Of a DNA stretch of 64,000 bases, positions 9,104 to 18,688 are shown piece by piece. The stretch is from BRH-c25 sp012519325. Lineage in GTDB: Bacteria; Bacillota; Clostridia; Lutisporales; Lutisporaceae. The position numbers and the translations under genes are program-made. The notes under the pieces are model-generated. The model did not search any database. It was not told the origin of the DNA and worked only from the letters and a program-made list of their open reading frames with translations. The DNA lies in NCBI GenBank assembly GCA_050950645.1, contig JBMNHZ010000008.1, forward strand, positions 23,272-87,271, in the 5' to 3' direction. The stretch's first letter is position 1. The number at the start of each line of letters is the position of its first letter.

Positions 9104-9340
9104 CTACCTGTTATCACTGAAAGCAAAATTAATTGGTTTTATGGGTATAATAGTTGATATTGCATGTTTATAGACAAGCTGCTGTTTCCCCTCATTATCC
9201 AGCACTATTGTATAATTATCGAAGCCCCTGACATTTCCTCTAAGCTGGAATCCGTTCATCAGGTAGATTGTAATAGTTATGTGTTCTTTCCTGACCTGGT
9301 TTAAAAACAAATCCTGAAGATTTATGTTCACCTTGTTCAT
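9104..9340 (-). CDS. hfq: RNA chaperone Hfq
   Basis: 78 residues, the whole length being the Sm fold. Sm1 is seen as LFLNQVRKEHITITIYLMNGFQLRGNVRGFDNYTI (in pieces: NLQDLFLNQ, NGFQLRG) and Sm2 as QLVYKHAIS, with the YKHA signature that binds U-rich RNA on the proximal face. It lacks the long acidic C-terminal tail of enterobacterial Hfq, as usual in Firmicutes. GGAGGGG lies just before the ATG at 9340, so the upstream extension to 9376 is not used. It is the last gene of miaB-mutS-mutL-miaA-hfq, 80 bases after miaA, and acts in post-transcriptional regulation by small RNAs. Confidence 0.97.
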   Translation of the reverse strand: MNKVNINLQDLFLNQVRKEHITITIYLMNGFQLRGNVRGFDNYTIVLDNEGKQQLVYKHAISTIIPIKPINFAFSDNR

Positions 9341-9420
9341 CCAATTCCCCTCCAAAATAAAATAAGCAAATACCAAGTATATATATATTTATATTATTAT
9401 ATATTTATTAGTTATTTATT

Positions 9421-10365
9421 CTATATTAAAGGAATTTTTCCTGCAATATACCTAATAATATTTTCTACAAGGACTTCCTTTCTATAGAAGATGTCAATAT
9501 GGACCCAGTTTACTCTCTTATCCCCCCTGAACCAGGTCAGCTGCCTTTTGGCATAATGCCTGGTATCTCTTTTCAATACCCTCACCGCTTCTTCCTTCGT
9601 AATTAGTCCATGCAAATAATCCGCAATCTCCTTGTACCCCAGTGATTGCATCGAATTGAGCTCTCTGTTGTATCCCATTTTAAGAAGCCCTTCCACCTCT
9701 TCTATCAATCCGGATGCTATCATTTTATCCACCCGGTGGTCTATCCTTTCATAAAGCTTTTGCCTGTCCATCGTCAGTGAAATATATGCGTATTGATACC
9801 TTGGAGGCTGTTTACGGGATTCCTCTTGAAAGTATGAAATAGGCCTGCCGGTATGTTTATAGACCTCAAGTGCCCTGATTACTCTTCTCAAATCATTCGG
9901 ATGAATCCTCTCATAAGCTTCAGGGTCAACGGCTTCAAGCTTGGAATGAACATATGCAGAGCCCTTTTGAACAGCTAGTTCCTTCATTTCCTTCCTGAAC
10001 TTCTCATCGCAAATGGAGTCTGTAAAATCCAGATTATTAAGCAGTGAGTTAATATATAGTCCTGTTCCTCCTGTAATTATCGGCAGCTTGCCTCTTTCTC
10101 CGATATCCTTTATATACAATTCCGCCCTTTCTTTGAAATGTGCTACGCTGAAGTCCATATCAGGAGTAACTTCATCTATCATATAATGCCTTATGCCCTG
10201 CATTTCGTCCTCACTAAGCTTTGCCGTGCCTATATCCATATATTTATAAACCTGCGCAGAGTCTGCCGATATTATCTCACCGCATAGGCTCCTTGCCAGA
10301 GCGAGAGATATTTCGGTCTTCCCCACGGCCGTTGGTCCTGCGAGTATGCAAATTTTAGGCAGCAA
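9421..10365 (-). CDS. miaA: tRNA dimethylallyltransferase MiaA
   Basis: Adds the dimethylallyl group to N6 of A37 in tRNAs reading UNN codons, the substrate that MiaB later methylthiolates. 314 residues with P-loop GPTAVGKTE (9-17), SADSAQVYKYMDIGTAK, and TGGTGLYINSLL. The C-terminal RQLTWFRGDKR motif is also present. The start appears to be TTG (10365) with AGAGGTG 8 bases upstream; no ATG fits. It lies 20 bases after mutL and shares an operon with miaB, so both enzymes of ms2i6A37 synthesis are co-transcribed. Confidence 0.96.
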   Translation of the reverse strand: MLPKICILAGPTAVGKTEISLALARSLCGEIISADSAQVYKYMDIGTAKLSEDEMQGIRHYMIDEVTPDMDFSVAHFKERAELYIKDIGERGKLPIITGGTGLYINSLLNNLDFTDSICDEKFRKEMKELAVQKGSAYVHSKLEAVDPEAYERIHPNDLRRVIRALEVYKHTGRPISYFQEESRKQPPRYQYAYISLTMDRQKLYERIDHRVDKMIASGLIEEVEGLLKMGYNRELNSMQSLGYKEIADYLHGLITKEEAVRVLKRDTRHYAKRQLTWFRGDKRVNWVHIDIFYRKEVLVENIIRYIAGKIPLI

Positions 10366-10385
10366 TTTCTCAACACCTCTGAAGT

Positions 10386-12152
10386 TTATACTATTCTTTT
10401 GAACTTTTTCTCAAGCTCATATTTACTCATCGTTATTATTGTTGGCCTCCCATGCGGGCAGGTATAGGGCTGGCTTGTATTCATCAGCCTTTCCAGCAGT
10501 ACGCTTATTTCTTCCGGTGTTATTGTATCCCCTGCCTTAATCGAGTTCTTGCATGCCATGCTGATTATTATACTTTCCAAGGGTGAAGATGTGCTGGAGC
10601 CCGATTCCTTGATAGAATCAAGTATATTATTGAAAAATTCCCCGGTACAAGGCTCGCCCATTAGTATCGGCACTGCTCTTATTGCAAGAGTGCCTTCTCC
10701 GAACCACTCTATTTCAAAGCCCAGGTTCTGAAATATCAGGCTGTTTTCTACATACAGCACCTTTTCTGCAGGGCTTAATTCAATTATTATAGGCATCATA
10801 AGCTCCTGTACGGAAATACTCTTTTCGTTATACTTCTCCTTTATATATTCAAACATTATTCTTTCATGGGCTGCATGCTGGTCTATCAGGTAAAAGACAT
10901 CATCCTTCTGTCCCAGTATATATGTGCCGAAAAGCTGTCCTATTATGCTTATTTGATTGTTGAACTGATTTCTGTGAGCCTCCGGCTTCCTGTCATAATC
11001 ATACTGCTTCTTATAGCTCTCAATCTGCGGAGCAGCAGCCTCCTTTCCGAAAGAAAGCTGGTCGAAGGACACCTGTGGCGGTTGGTAGGAATTCCTGTTT
11101 TCAAAAGCGGCCGGCGGTATCTCCTGAGATTCCGGCATATTCTCCAAGTATTCATATATCAGGCTGCTGCTGCTAAGGCAGTTTTTTACTGCCAGATACA
11201 GAGTATTGAAAACAGCCCTTTCATCTGAAAATTTTACCTCCTGCTTTGTCGGATGCACATTTACATCTGTCATTTCTGATTTTATATTTATATTAATAAT
11301 GCTAAATGGATAGCGGTTATTCATAAGCAGGGTTTTATATGCCTGCTTCACTGCTTCCGACAGCATTCTGTTCTTTATATATCTATTGTTTACGGAAAAG
11401 GTCATATACGTGGAATTGCCTCTTGCAATTTCAGGCTTTCCAATATACCCCTCTATGGATATAATATCATTTGAATACTCTAAAAGAAGCATTGCTCCTG
11501 CAATGTTCTTTCCATATATGCAGAGAATTACTGAAAGCAAATCGCCGTTTCCGGGGGTATGCAGTACAACTTTATTGTTTACTGTGAGCTTCATGGATAT
11601 TCCGGTGTTTGTCATAGCCAGCTTTTCAATTATATCAACTATGGCACCCTGCTCAGAGATATCGCTTTTTAAGAACTTCAACCTTGCCGGTGTATTGAAG
11701 AACAGATTTCTAACCGTAACACTTGTACCCGTAGGATAACCAACGCTTTTATTCTGCACAAGCTTTCCGCCCTTGATAATCACATGGCTTCCGGATGCAT
11801 CCTCTTCCGCCTTTGTTAATAGTTCCACCTCAGCTACAGCAGCAATGCTTGCCATAGCCTCTCCACGGAAACCCAGGGTGCTTATTCCCCCAATGTCTCC
11901 GGAGTCATTTATTTTGCTGGTTGCATGCCTGAAAAATACCTGCTCCGTGTCCTCCTTCATTATACCGCAGCCGTTGTCAGATACATTTATATAGCTTTTC
12001 CCGCCTTCCTGTATCTCAATGCTGATAGCTGTCGCCCCTGCATCTATAGAGTTTTCCACCAGCTCCTTCACTATGGAAGCAGGCCTTTCTATCACTTCAC
12101 CTGCTGCAATTTTATTAATTGTTTCTTCATCAAGAATGTGTATTTTCCCCAT
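10386..12152 (-). CDS. mutL: DNA mismatch repair endonuclease MutL
   Basis: 588 residues. The N-terminal GHKL ATPase shows KIAAGEVIERPASIVKELVENS (motif I, E/N), DNGCGI (II) and GFRGEAMASI (III). The C-terminal domain has the latent endonuclease signature DQHAAHERIMFE, the ACKNSIKAGD segment and CPHGRP, so this is a nicking MutL as expected in organisms without MutH. The frame extends to an ATG at 12167, but GGGAG sits 8 bases before the ATG at 12152, giving the family-typical start MGKIHILDEETINKIAAGE. It follows mutS almost directly. Confidence 0.97.
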   Translation of the reverse strand: MGKIHILDEETINKIAAGEVIERPASIVKELVENSIDAGATAISIEIQEGGKSYINVSDNGCGIMKEDTEQVFFRHATSKINDSGDIGGISTLGFRGEAMASIAAVAEVELLTKAEEDASGSHVIIKGGKLVQNKSVGYPTGTSVTVRNLFFNTPARLKFLKSDISEQGAIVDIIEKLAMTNTGISMKLTVNNKVVLHTPGNGDLLSVILCIYGKNIAGAMLLLEYSNDIISIEGYIGKPEIARGNSTYMTFSVNNRYIKNRMLSEAVKQAYKTLLMNNRYPFSIININIKSEMTDVNVHPTKQEVKFSDERAVFNTLYLAVKNCLSSSSLIYEYLENMPESQEIPPAAFENRNSYQPPQVSFDQLSFGKEAAAPQIESYKKQYDYDRKPEAHRNQFNNQISIIGQLFGTYILGQKDDVFYLIDQHAAHERIMFEYIKEKYNEKSISVQELMMPIIIELSPAEKVLYVENSLIFQNLGFEIEWFGEGTLAIRAVPILMGEPCTGEFFNNILDSIKESGSSTSSPLESIIISMACKNSIKAGDTITPEEISVLLERLMNTSQPYTCPHGRPTIITMSKYELEKKFKRIV

Positions 12153-12168
12153 ATTATTATCTCCCATA

Positions 12169-14766
12169 TCATATATCCTTGGCTTTGTCCTGCAGCTCCT
12201 GCAGCTTGTTGAGCGCCTGGACAGGAGTCATATTTGCTATATCCACGGATTTCAGATCTTCAACCAATGAAAAGCCCGCATAATTAAAAAGATTAGGCTC
12301 ATGTTCGTTTAAAACCGGATTCCTTCTCCTTCTTCTCACGTATATATCAGTATGACTGCTCTTTTCGGATTTTTGAAGTATTGATATTATTTCCGAGGAT
12401 CTTTCAAGTATAGGCTCAGGAATTCCTGCAAGCCGTGCTACTTGGATTCCGTAACTTCCTCCGGCTCCTCCTCTTGCAATTTTCCTCAGAAATACTATGT
12501 CTTTCCCTTTTTCCTCCACCATTATATAGTAGTTCTTTACGCCTTCGATCTTGTCCTCCAGCTCAGTAAGCTCATGATAATGAGTTGCAAAAAGAGTCTT
12601 AGCTCCAAGCCTTGCTTTGTCCGCTATATACTCCACAACCGACCAGGCAATGCTGAGTCCGTCAAAGGTGCTTGTGCCTCTTCCTATTTCATCAAGTATT
12701 ATCAAGCTCTTATCAGTTGCATTATTTATAATGTTGGCAAGCTCGCTCATCTCCACCATGAACGTACTCTGACCCGATGCCAGGTCATCGGAGGCTCCTA
12801 CTCTGGTGAATATCCTGTCCACAACCCCTATCACCGCTCTTGATGCCGGAACAAAGCATCCTATCTGAGCAAGCAGCGTTATAAGTGCCACCTGACGCAT
12901 ATAAGTAGATTTTCCCGCCATATTTGGTCCGGTTATAATCAGCATCCTGTTCTCATCGTTATCAAGATTCGTATCGTTAGGCACAAATTTAAGCTCCCTG
13001 TCCTGGGCTTCTACAACCGGATGCCTTCCGTTCTCTATAATTATTTTATCTTCATTATTCACTTCCGGTCTTGCATAATTATTTTTCTGTGATACCTCAG
13101 CCAGGGAACATAAGCAATCAAGCTCCGAAAGGTATGAAGCTGTCTGCTGTATTCTTTTGATATGTCCGGCTATTTCGTTCCTTATTCGTATAAAGTTCTG
13201 ATATTCCAGCTCTATTAGCTTTTCTTCCGCACCCAACACCTGCTCTTCCAGCTTCTTTAGCTCGGGCGTTATATATCTTTCCGAGTTTGATAGGGTCTGC
13301 TTCCTGATAAAATATTCGGGTACCGAGGACAGATTGGATTTCGTTATGTCGATATAATAGCCGAAAACTTTATTAAAGCCTATTTTCAAGGATTTGATAC
13401 CCGTCTTCTCCTTCTCTGCCTGTTCCAGCTCCGCAATCCATTGCTTTCCATTTGCTGATGCGGAACGTATCTTGTCCAGCTCTGGCAGATAACCATCCTT
13501 AATAAGATTTCCCTCTCTTAATAAGAAAGGCGGATCTTCATTTATTGATGCATCAATAATCCTGAACAAATCGTCAAGCACATCCAGGTTATCTGATATA
13601 TTCTTCAGAAGAGTGCTTGTACAATCAGTCAGCAGACTCTTTATGTACGGCAGATTTCTGATTGAGTTTTTAAACGCTATTAGATCCTTCCCATTGGCAC
13701 TTCCCAAAGCAATTCGGCTTGCCAACCTTTCAATATCATACATACTCTTCAGGTATTCCTTTATTTCTTCTCTCTTCAGAAATTCGTTATACAACTCGCC
13801 AACAGCGTCAAGTCTGCCGTTGATTTCAACTATACTAAGCAGGGGCTTTTCCAACCAGCTCTTAAGCTTTCTTCCTCCCATGGCAGTGGAGGTCCTGTCT
13901 ATTACCGACAGAAGCGCACCTTTTTTGGATTTGCCTCTTATTGTCTCCAAAAGCTCCAGATTCCTTCTGGTGCTCTGATCCAGCACCATGAAATTACTAA
14001 TACTATATCTTTTAATATAATTAATATTATCCAAGCTGACTTTCTGAATGTCATCAAGATATAAAAGCAACGCTCCGACACTTCTCAAAAGTATCTCATT
14101 ATCTATACCAAGGCCCTCAAGGCTCGATACTCCAAACTGACTCTTGATTCTTCTTTCACAAGCCTCACGGCCGAAATATCTCTTTTCCAATATATTATAA
14201 GCAGAATAAGATACCCTTATATCATAAAGGTCTGTGTTGGATATTATTTCAGCAGGGTTAATCCTGTTTATTTCATTTTTGACAGCTGCTGCATCGCTTA
14301 TATCCGCATAAGTGCAGTAGAATTCTCCTGTGGAAAGGTCGGTATAGGACAAGGCTGTCTCCCTGCTACCGGCATATATACTCAACAGATAGTTGTTGAA
14401 CCGCTCATCAAGCATTGAACTTTCAATTACCGTACCGGGAGTTATTATCTTTATTACTTCCCTGCGGACTATACCCTTTGCAAGTGCAGGATCCTCCACC
14501 TGCTCGCATATTGCAACCTTATAATTTTTTTCAATAAGTTTTGCAATATAACTCTCTGCAGAATGGTAGGGAATACCGCACATAGGTGCCCTTTCCTCCT
14601 GCCCGCAGTCTCTCCCTGTAAGAGTTATCTCCAGCTCCCTGGATGCAGTTATCGCATCCTCAAAAAACATTTCATAGAAATCTCCCAGCCTGAAGAACAG
14701 TATTTTGTCCTTATGCTGATTTTTTATTTCAAAATATTGCTTCATCATTGGTGTAAATCTTGCCAT
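12169..14766 (-). CDS. mutS: DNA mismatch recognition ATPase MutS
   Basis: 865 residues. The mismatch-binding Phe-X-Glu lies in the N-terminal GDFYEMFFEDA; connector and lever domains follow; the ATPase has Walker A GPNMAGKSTYMRQ, the signature around GASDDLASGQSTFMVEM and Walker B LIILDEIGRGTSTFDG, then a C-terminal helix-turn-helix dimer region. It recognises mispairs and recruits MutL, encoded directly downstream. Its ATG overlaps the last base of the miaB stop (TAATG), so translation is coupled. Confidence 0.98.
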   Translation of the reverse strand: MARFTPMMKQYFEIKNQHKDKILFFRLGDFYEMFFEDAITASRELEITLTGRDCGQEERAPMCGIPYHSAESYIAKLIEKNYKVAICEQVEDPALAKGIVRREVIKIITPGTVIESSMLDERFNNYLLSIYAGSRETALSYTDLSTGEFYCTYADISDAAAVKNEINRINPAEIISNTDLYDIRVSYSAYNILEKRYFGREACERRIKSQFGVSSLEGLGIDNEILLRSVGALLLYLDDIQKVSLDNINYIKRYSISNFMVLDQSTRRNLELLETIRGKSKKGALLSVIDRTSTAMGGRKLKSWLEKPLLSIVEINGRLDAVGELYNEFLKREEIKEYLKSMYDIERLASRIALGSANGKDLIAFKNSIRNLPYIKSLLTDCTSTLLKNISDNLDVLDDLFRIIDASINEDPPFLLREGNLIKDGYLPELDKIRSASANGKQWIAELEQAEKEKTGIKSLKIGFNKVFGYYIDITKSNLSSVPEYFIRKQTLSNSERYITPELKKLEEQVLGAEEKLIELEYQNFIRIRNEIAGHIKRIQQTASYLSELDCLCSLAEVSQKNNYARPEVNNEDKIIIENGRHPVVEAQDRELKFVPNDTNLDNDENRMLIITGPNMAGKSTYMRQVALITLLAQIGCFVPASRAVIGVVDRIFTRVGASDDLASGQSTFMVEMSELANIINNATDKSLIILDEIGRGTSTFDGLSIAWSVVEYIADKARLGAKTLFATHYHELTELEDKIEGVKNYYIMVEEKGKDIVFLRKIARGGAGGSYGIQVARLAGIPEPILERSSEIISILQKSEKSSHTDIYVRRRRRNPVLNEHEPNLFNYAGFSLVEDLKSVDIANMTPVQALNKLQELQDKAKDI

Positions 14767-16211
14767 TATTGTCCCACCTCATTATGCATTTCTCCGTTCA
14801 GAAACCACGAATGAATTTCATTTATCCTTACGTTTACCAGCTTGCCGATTATTCCGTCAATTCCAGTGAAATTAACAACCTTGCCGGTTCTTGTTCTCCC
14901 GGCATATTTAGAAGGGTTGTTCTTGCTTCTTCCCTCCACCAATACTTCAACGGTTTTGCCCATATATTTATCATTCAATTTTTTTGATATGTCATTCTGT
15001 AGCTTTACGAGTTTTTCAAAATTCCTGTGCTTTTCCTCATAGCTTGCCGTATCTTCCATTTCAGCGGCAGGGGTTCCGATCCGCTTGGAATAAATGAACA
15101 TAAAAACATTATCAAATTCTACTCTTCTCAGTACATCAAGGGTATCTTCAAAATCCTCGTCGGTTTCACCGGGAAAACCTACTATTACATCTGTGCTGAG
15201 AGCAACTCCCGGTATTTCTTCTTTTGCTGTCAGTACCTTTTTAAGGTATTCCTCTTTTGTATACTTCCTATTCATTCTTTTCAATATTTTATTGCTCCCT
15301 GCCTGAAAAGGAAGGTGAAGCTGCTCGCATACCTTTTTGCAGTCCCTCATGGTATGGATTAGCTTATCAGATATGTCCTTGGGATGAGATGTCATAAACC
15401 TTATTCTTTCAATGCCTTCTATTTCATTTGTCATTCTTATGATATCCGCAAAATCCACTTCAATATCAAGATCCTTGCCATAGGAATTCACATTCTGCCC
15501 CAGAAGCGTCACTTCTTTGCATCCGTCTTTTGCAAGGCCTTCAATTTCTTTTATTATGTCTTCCGGTTTTCTGCTCCTCTCCCTTCCCCTTACATACGGC
15601 ACTATGCAGTATGAACAGAAATTATTGCACCCATACATTATTGTCACCCATGCCTTGAACTTTTCCTCCCTCAGCACGGGAATATCTTCTATTATCATAC
15701 CTTCGGTGTTCATTATATCTATCAGGGTGTATTTCTCATTCATAGCTCGTTCAAGAAGCTCCGGCAGCTTATATATGTTGTGGGTACCGAATATGATGTC
15801 CACATGACGGTATTTCTTTTTTATTATCTCAACCGCATGCTCCTGCTGCATCATACAGCCGCATACGCCTATAATAAGCGATGGATTTTCTTCTTTAAGC
15901 TTTTTCAATGCGCCTATGTTGCCGTACAGCTTCAATTCGGCGTTCTCCCTTACGCAGCATGTATTTATTATTATAACATCGGCTTCTTCCTTATTAGCGG
16001 TATTAGCGTATCCCATTTCAGCAAGCATACCCATGATTTTTTCCGAATCCGAATTATTCTGCTGACAGCCGAAGGTTATAACATGCATCCTTTTATGCTT
16101 TCCGGTCTTCATTTCCTCAAACTCATTGTTTTCTCTTATTCTCCGGGCTATCTGCCTTTGCCGTGTAATTTCATCGTTATCTATTTTCTCCGGTGCTTTT
16201 CTTTCCGACAT
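14766..16211 (-). CDS. miaB: tRNA-2-methylthio-N6-dimethylallyladenosine synthase MiaB
   Basis: Radical-SAM methylthiotransferase acting on i6A37 of tRNA. 481 residues: an N-terminal UPF0004 domain with auxiliary-cluster cysteines (C49 in ITFGCQ, C85 in INTCCV, C117/C119 in GVCGCM), the radical-SAM CNNFCSYC motif (C195, C199, C202), and a C-terminal TRAM domain (KTVEVLVEGRSKNNPSKYAGRT). The ATG has TTGAGG upstream. It is the first gene of miaB-mutS-mutL-miaA-hfq. Upstream DNA carries a -10-like TATAAT, a REP-like repeat and then the remnant of an ISLre2 element. Confidence 0.96.
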   Translation of the reverse strand: MSERKAPEKIDNDEITRQRQIARRIRENNEFEEMKTGKHKRMHVITFGCQQNNSDSEKIMGMLAEMGYANTANKEEADVIIINTCCVRENAELKLYGNIGALKKLKEENPSLIIGVCGCMMQQEHAVEIIKKKYRHVDIIFGTHNIYKLPELLERAMNEKYTLIDIMNTEGMIIEDIPVLREEKFKAWVTIMYGCNNFCSYCIVPYVRGRERSRKPEDIIKEIEGLAKDGCKEVTLLGQNVNSYGKDLDIEVDFADIIRMTNEIEGIERIRFMTSHPKDISDKLIHTMRDCKKVCEQLHLPFQAGSNKILKRMNRKYTKEEYLKKVLTAKEEIPGVALSTDVIVGFPGETDEDFEDTLDVLRRVEFDNVFMFIYSKRIGTPAAEMEDTASYEEKHRNFEKLVKLQNDISKKLNDKYMGKTVEVLVEGRSKNNPSKYAGRTRTGKVVNFTGIDGIIGKLVNVRINEIHSWFLNGEMHNEVGQ

Positions 16212-16254
16212 ATAATTACCTCAATACTTGTTTAATTCACAGTTGAAGAAAATT

Positions 16255-16331
16255 GCGACGCGGAGACACAGGGACGTTTCGCGTGTCTCACTTTCGGCGA
16301 GACAGGGGAAACGTCCCCATGCACTCCTGCG
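16255..16331. repeat. GC-rich palindromic REP-like repeat, copy 2
   Basis: GGGACGTTTC and GAAACGTCCC arms enclose a smaller stem (GTGTCTC/GCGAGACA). The repeat is bordered by TGCGACG on the left and CTGCGCA on the right, and lies in the miaB leader. The core matches copies at 8951 and 57226, with the inner part closest to the 57226 copy. Confidence 0.8.
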
Positions 16332-16404
16332 CATTCTTTTTCTATTGTAGTGCTATTATATTTTTGTTCATATTATAACATATATATACAAATTTATCAT
16401 GGAC

Positions 16405-17737
16405 TTTACTGTCAAGTAAACGTTGGCAACTTTCATTCATACAAATTTTCTGTAAATGTATTAACAAATTAGGTCGCATTTATTCCACGATCCTATTGAC
16501 ACGGGGGCCACTACACCCTCTGGATACCTATTTTAGGCAGAATTAGTCTATAGCCTTTGCATCTTTCCGCCGCCAAGATTTTACCAGAGGATACCACCAC
16601 ATGTAAATAAGCTATCACGCCATAAACGCTCTTGTTTAGATATATTACCTGTAAACTAAATCGCTGAAATTTCTCATGTCAAACATGCTGCGTATTGCTT
16701 TCCTCCCATCGGTAACCGGATAATTTGTAATTGGCTATTATGTCACATATATGATGTTCCATTGTTCCTAAGCTACGATACTCTATCCCAGCAGGAGGCT
16801 TTGGTATGTCCAATCCTCTTTCTTGATAAGGTATTAATCCTTCCCGGTTTTCTTTGAAATATTTGTATAAAACTTTGAGCTTCATTTGCTCTTTCTCATC
16901 TTCCGTATCATTTGCTAATCTTGCAATATGTACTAGCACCTCATCGATTTTCCTATCATCTAATAGCTTGTATATGATATTTCTCTGGTCTGCATCTCTT
17001 ACACTTTTTAATATTGCCTTATGTTTATGAAAGGGATCAAGCTGATATTGTGTGGTATCATCCATTCTATGCTTTATCCAGGGAGCTCCGTCACCATTAA
17101 GTATCCTCATTTGTATCTCATCTACATTGTATTCTCTTGATATCATTGCTTCTTTTATTCTATAGAATTCAGATATATCTTCAAAGCCTGCACAGGCCAA
17201 CTTGTTTACCAGTTCATATCTATCCTTGCCAGTCCTTTTCCACCCTTCGTATGCCACAGCTACTTTCATCTCAAGCTTCTTACCTGACTTCGGACGGTCC
17301 TTACCTTGAATGTTTATATACACCCCGTCAGCTTCCTCAAAAAGAACAGGTACTTCTCTTTCCCCTCGCAGCTGATTCTTCTCTGCTAATTTAGCCTGTT
17401 CTGTTTCTTCTTTCTTTACCTTTTGCCCCAGAGCCTGAACTACATTCCATACACCGCCATGGCTAATACTTTGATTTATCCCTTTCTTCTGCATGCTTTT
17501 TATCCATAGTTTCTAATACATTTTTGAGTACTTCACAGGCCACCTGGCAGCCATAAGCATAAATTTCCTTCTCTAACCTATTGAATGATAAATCCTTTTC
17601 ATCTAAAATTATATCTAACATACAAATCACTCCTGTCGATGTTTTCTTGACAATTACATTCTACAGTTTGATTTGTATGACGGGAAGAAGTATTTTGCCT
17701 CTTCCTTTATTTTTGCCAATGAAAATTATACTCTAAG
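16405..17737 (-). mobile_element. ISLre2-family element, internally deleted copy
   Basis: Both ends match the 7004-8826 element (left ACTGTCAAGTAAACGTTGGCAA, right ATGAAAATTATACTCTAAG), but the copy is about 490 bp shorter. Flanking 9-mers (ATCATGGAC and TTTCGGCGT) do not match, so no target duplication remains, suggesting rearrangement at one end after insertion. The left end carries an outward TTGACA (16410-16415, minus strand). Confidence 0.85.
16679..17622 (-). pseudogene. Degenerate ISLre2 transposase
   Basis: The original start MLDIILDEKDLSFNRLEKEI is readable at 17622. After EERDKSKY the frame hits a stop where roughly 80 codons present in the intact copy have been removed, and resumes out of frame at QSISHGGVWNVVQ. 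A second deletion of about 80 codons near the 3' end joins EHHICDII directly to a frameshifted version of the final NYPVTNGRKAIRSMFD segment. What remains open (16679-17494) lacks both ends of the protein. Divergence from the intact copy is spread along the gene, so it is an old insertion. Confidence 0.9.
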
Positions 17738-17742
17738 TTTCG

Positions 17743-17797
17743 GCGTATGCAAGGGGTTATGGCGGCGGTGCCGCACGCCTTTGCGTACGCTTTTTTT
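17743..17797 (+). terminator. Strong hairpin plus T-run ahead of the unknown gene
   Basis: GCGTATGCAAGG (17743-17754) pairs with CCTTTGCGTACGC (17778-17790), with an inner GGC/GCC stem, followed by seven Ts. It begins 6 bases from the IS boundary. It may be the terminator of a gene lost when the IS rearranged, or an attenuator of the gene at 17856. A small stem CCGAC/GTCGG lies next to that gene's ribosome site. Confidence 0.65.
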
Positions 17798-17855
17798 GTA
17801 TGGGCATACCTTGCCTTTGGGAACCTTCCGACTAAATTTGAAAGGTCGGGAGAAC

Positions 17856-18362
17856 ATGAACATTTTTGAAAACGAATCCGGTATTCTTGGCAGTGCTTCC
17901 GTGGAATACTTGAAGCGCTCATTTGAGGGATTTTTTAAACAGGCAACCGAAATACGTACAAGGCTTGGAAAGCAGGGGTATCTGCTGGACAAATACCTTT
18001 CGTATTTATTCGAGGCGACAAACGGGATACTGGCATATGAAGCCGCCTCCGAAGGCTTTGAAACCGAAAGTACCTTGAACAGCCTATGCGCAGAAATACT
18101 CAGAGGTGATGCCAAAAGCAACGATCATCCGTTTTACGAACAGGTCAAGACATTTATTGATGCTCATCCCTTAAAGTATCAAGAGAGTTTTACCAAGCTA
18201 TCTCTATATGATGTGATGCTTTCGAGCAGTTATCTTGAGTCTGTATACGAGCAGTATTATACAGATCTTGTTGCCGACATCAGAGTTTTCCTTGATATCG
18301 TAGACTTAAATAACCTCTACAGCAAAATCTGTGAAGCTCTCGGCGGGAAAAAGGAAGCTTAG
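17856..18362 (+). CDS. Unknown 168-residue acidic helical protein
   Basis: I do not recognise this protein. GGGAG just upstream sets the ATG at 17856 (MNIFENESGILGSASVEYLK); the open frame further upstream runs through IS-derived and terminator DNA and is not coding. It has no signal peptide or membrane segment, is predicted largely helical, slightly acidic, rich in Leu, Tyr and Ser, and without cysteine motifs apart from two isolated Cys. It stands alone on the plus strand between an IS remnant and the germination operon. A hairpin (18379-18399) follows. The regular codon pattern and ribosome site support a real gene. Confidence 0.7.
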   Translation: MNIFENESGILGSASVEYLKRSFEGFFKQATEIRTRLGKQGYLLDKYLSYLFEATNGILAYEAASEGFETESTLNSLCAEILRGDAKSNDHPFYEQVKTFIDAHPLKYQESFTKLSLYDVMLSSSYLESVYEQYYTDLVADIRVFLDIVDLNNLYSKICEALGGKKEA

Positions 18363-18378
18363 ACATGAGAAAGAATGA

Positions 18379-18399
18379 AGCACGGCTGGCTGCCGTGCT
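18379..18399 (+). terminator. Hairpin after unknown gene
   Basis: AGCACGGC (18379-18386) pairs perfectly with GCCGTGCT (18392-18399) 16 bases after the stop. Only a weak T stretch follows (TAATTTTATT). The rest of 18400-18688 is AT-rich with no gene that I can see; it should hold the germination operon promoter, probably forespore-specific, but I found no convincing match. Confidence 0.5.
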
Positions 18400-18688
18400 C
18401 CATCCGTAATTTTATTGTAGTAGGTGAATATAGATGCCAGTCCACTTTCCAGCCGCAGTTTTCCATATTGCTGCATTTTTCTGGTAACGCCGCTCAGCTA
18501 TTTTAAGAATAATCAGTTTTTTTGCTTTTAAAAACGGCAAAGCCAATGAACACTGACATATTTCTCCAAAAAGTCGCTTGATAAATGAAATTTTTAAAAA
18601 ATTAAGGTTGTTATAAATATATTCGTTTGTATTGGTAAAAATACTATAAGAAAATATATGGCAACAGTAGGGAGATTATATAATTATA

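Noticed and set aside
8887..9126. Open frames over the palindromic repeat next to hfq (both strands)
   Set aside because: They translate the REP-like palindrome and the hfq terminator; no ribosome site and no protein-like composition.
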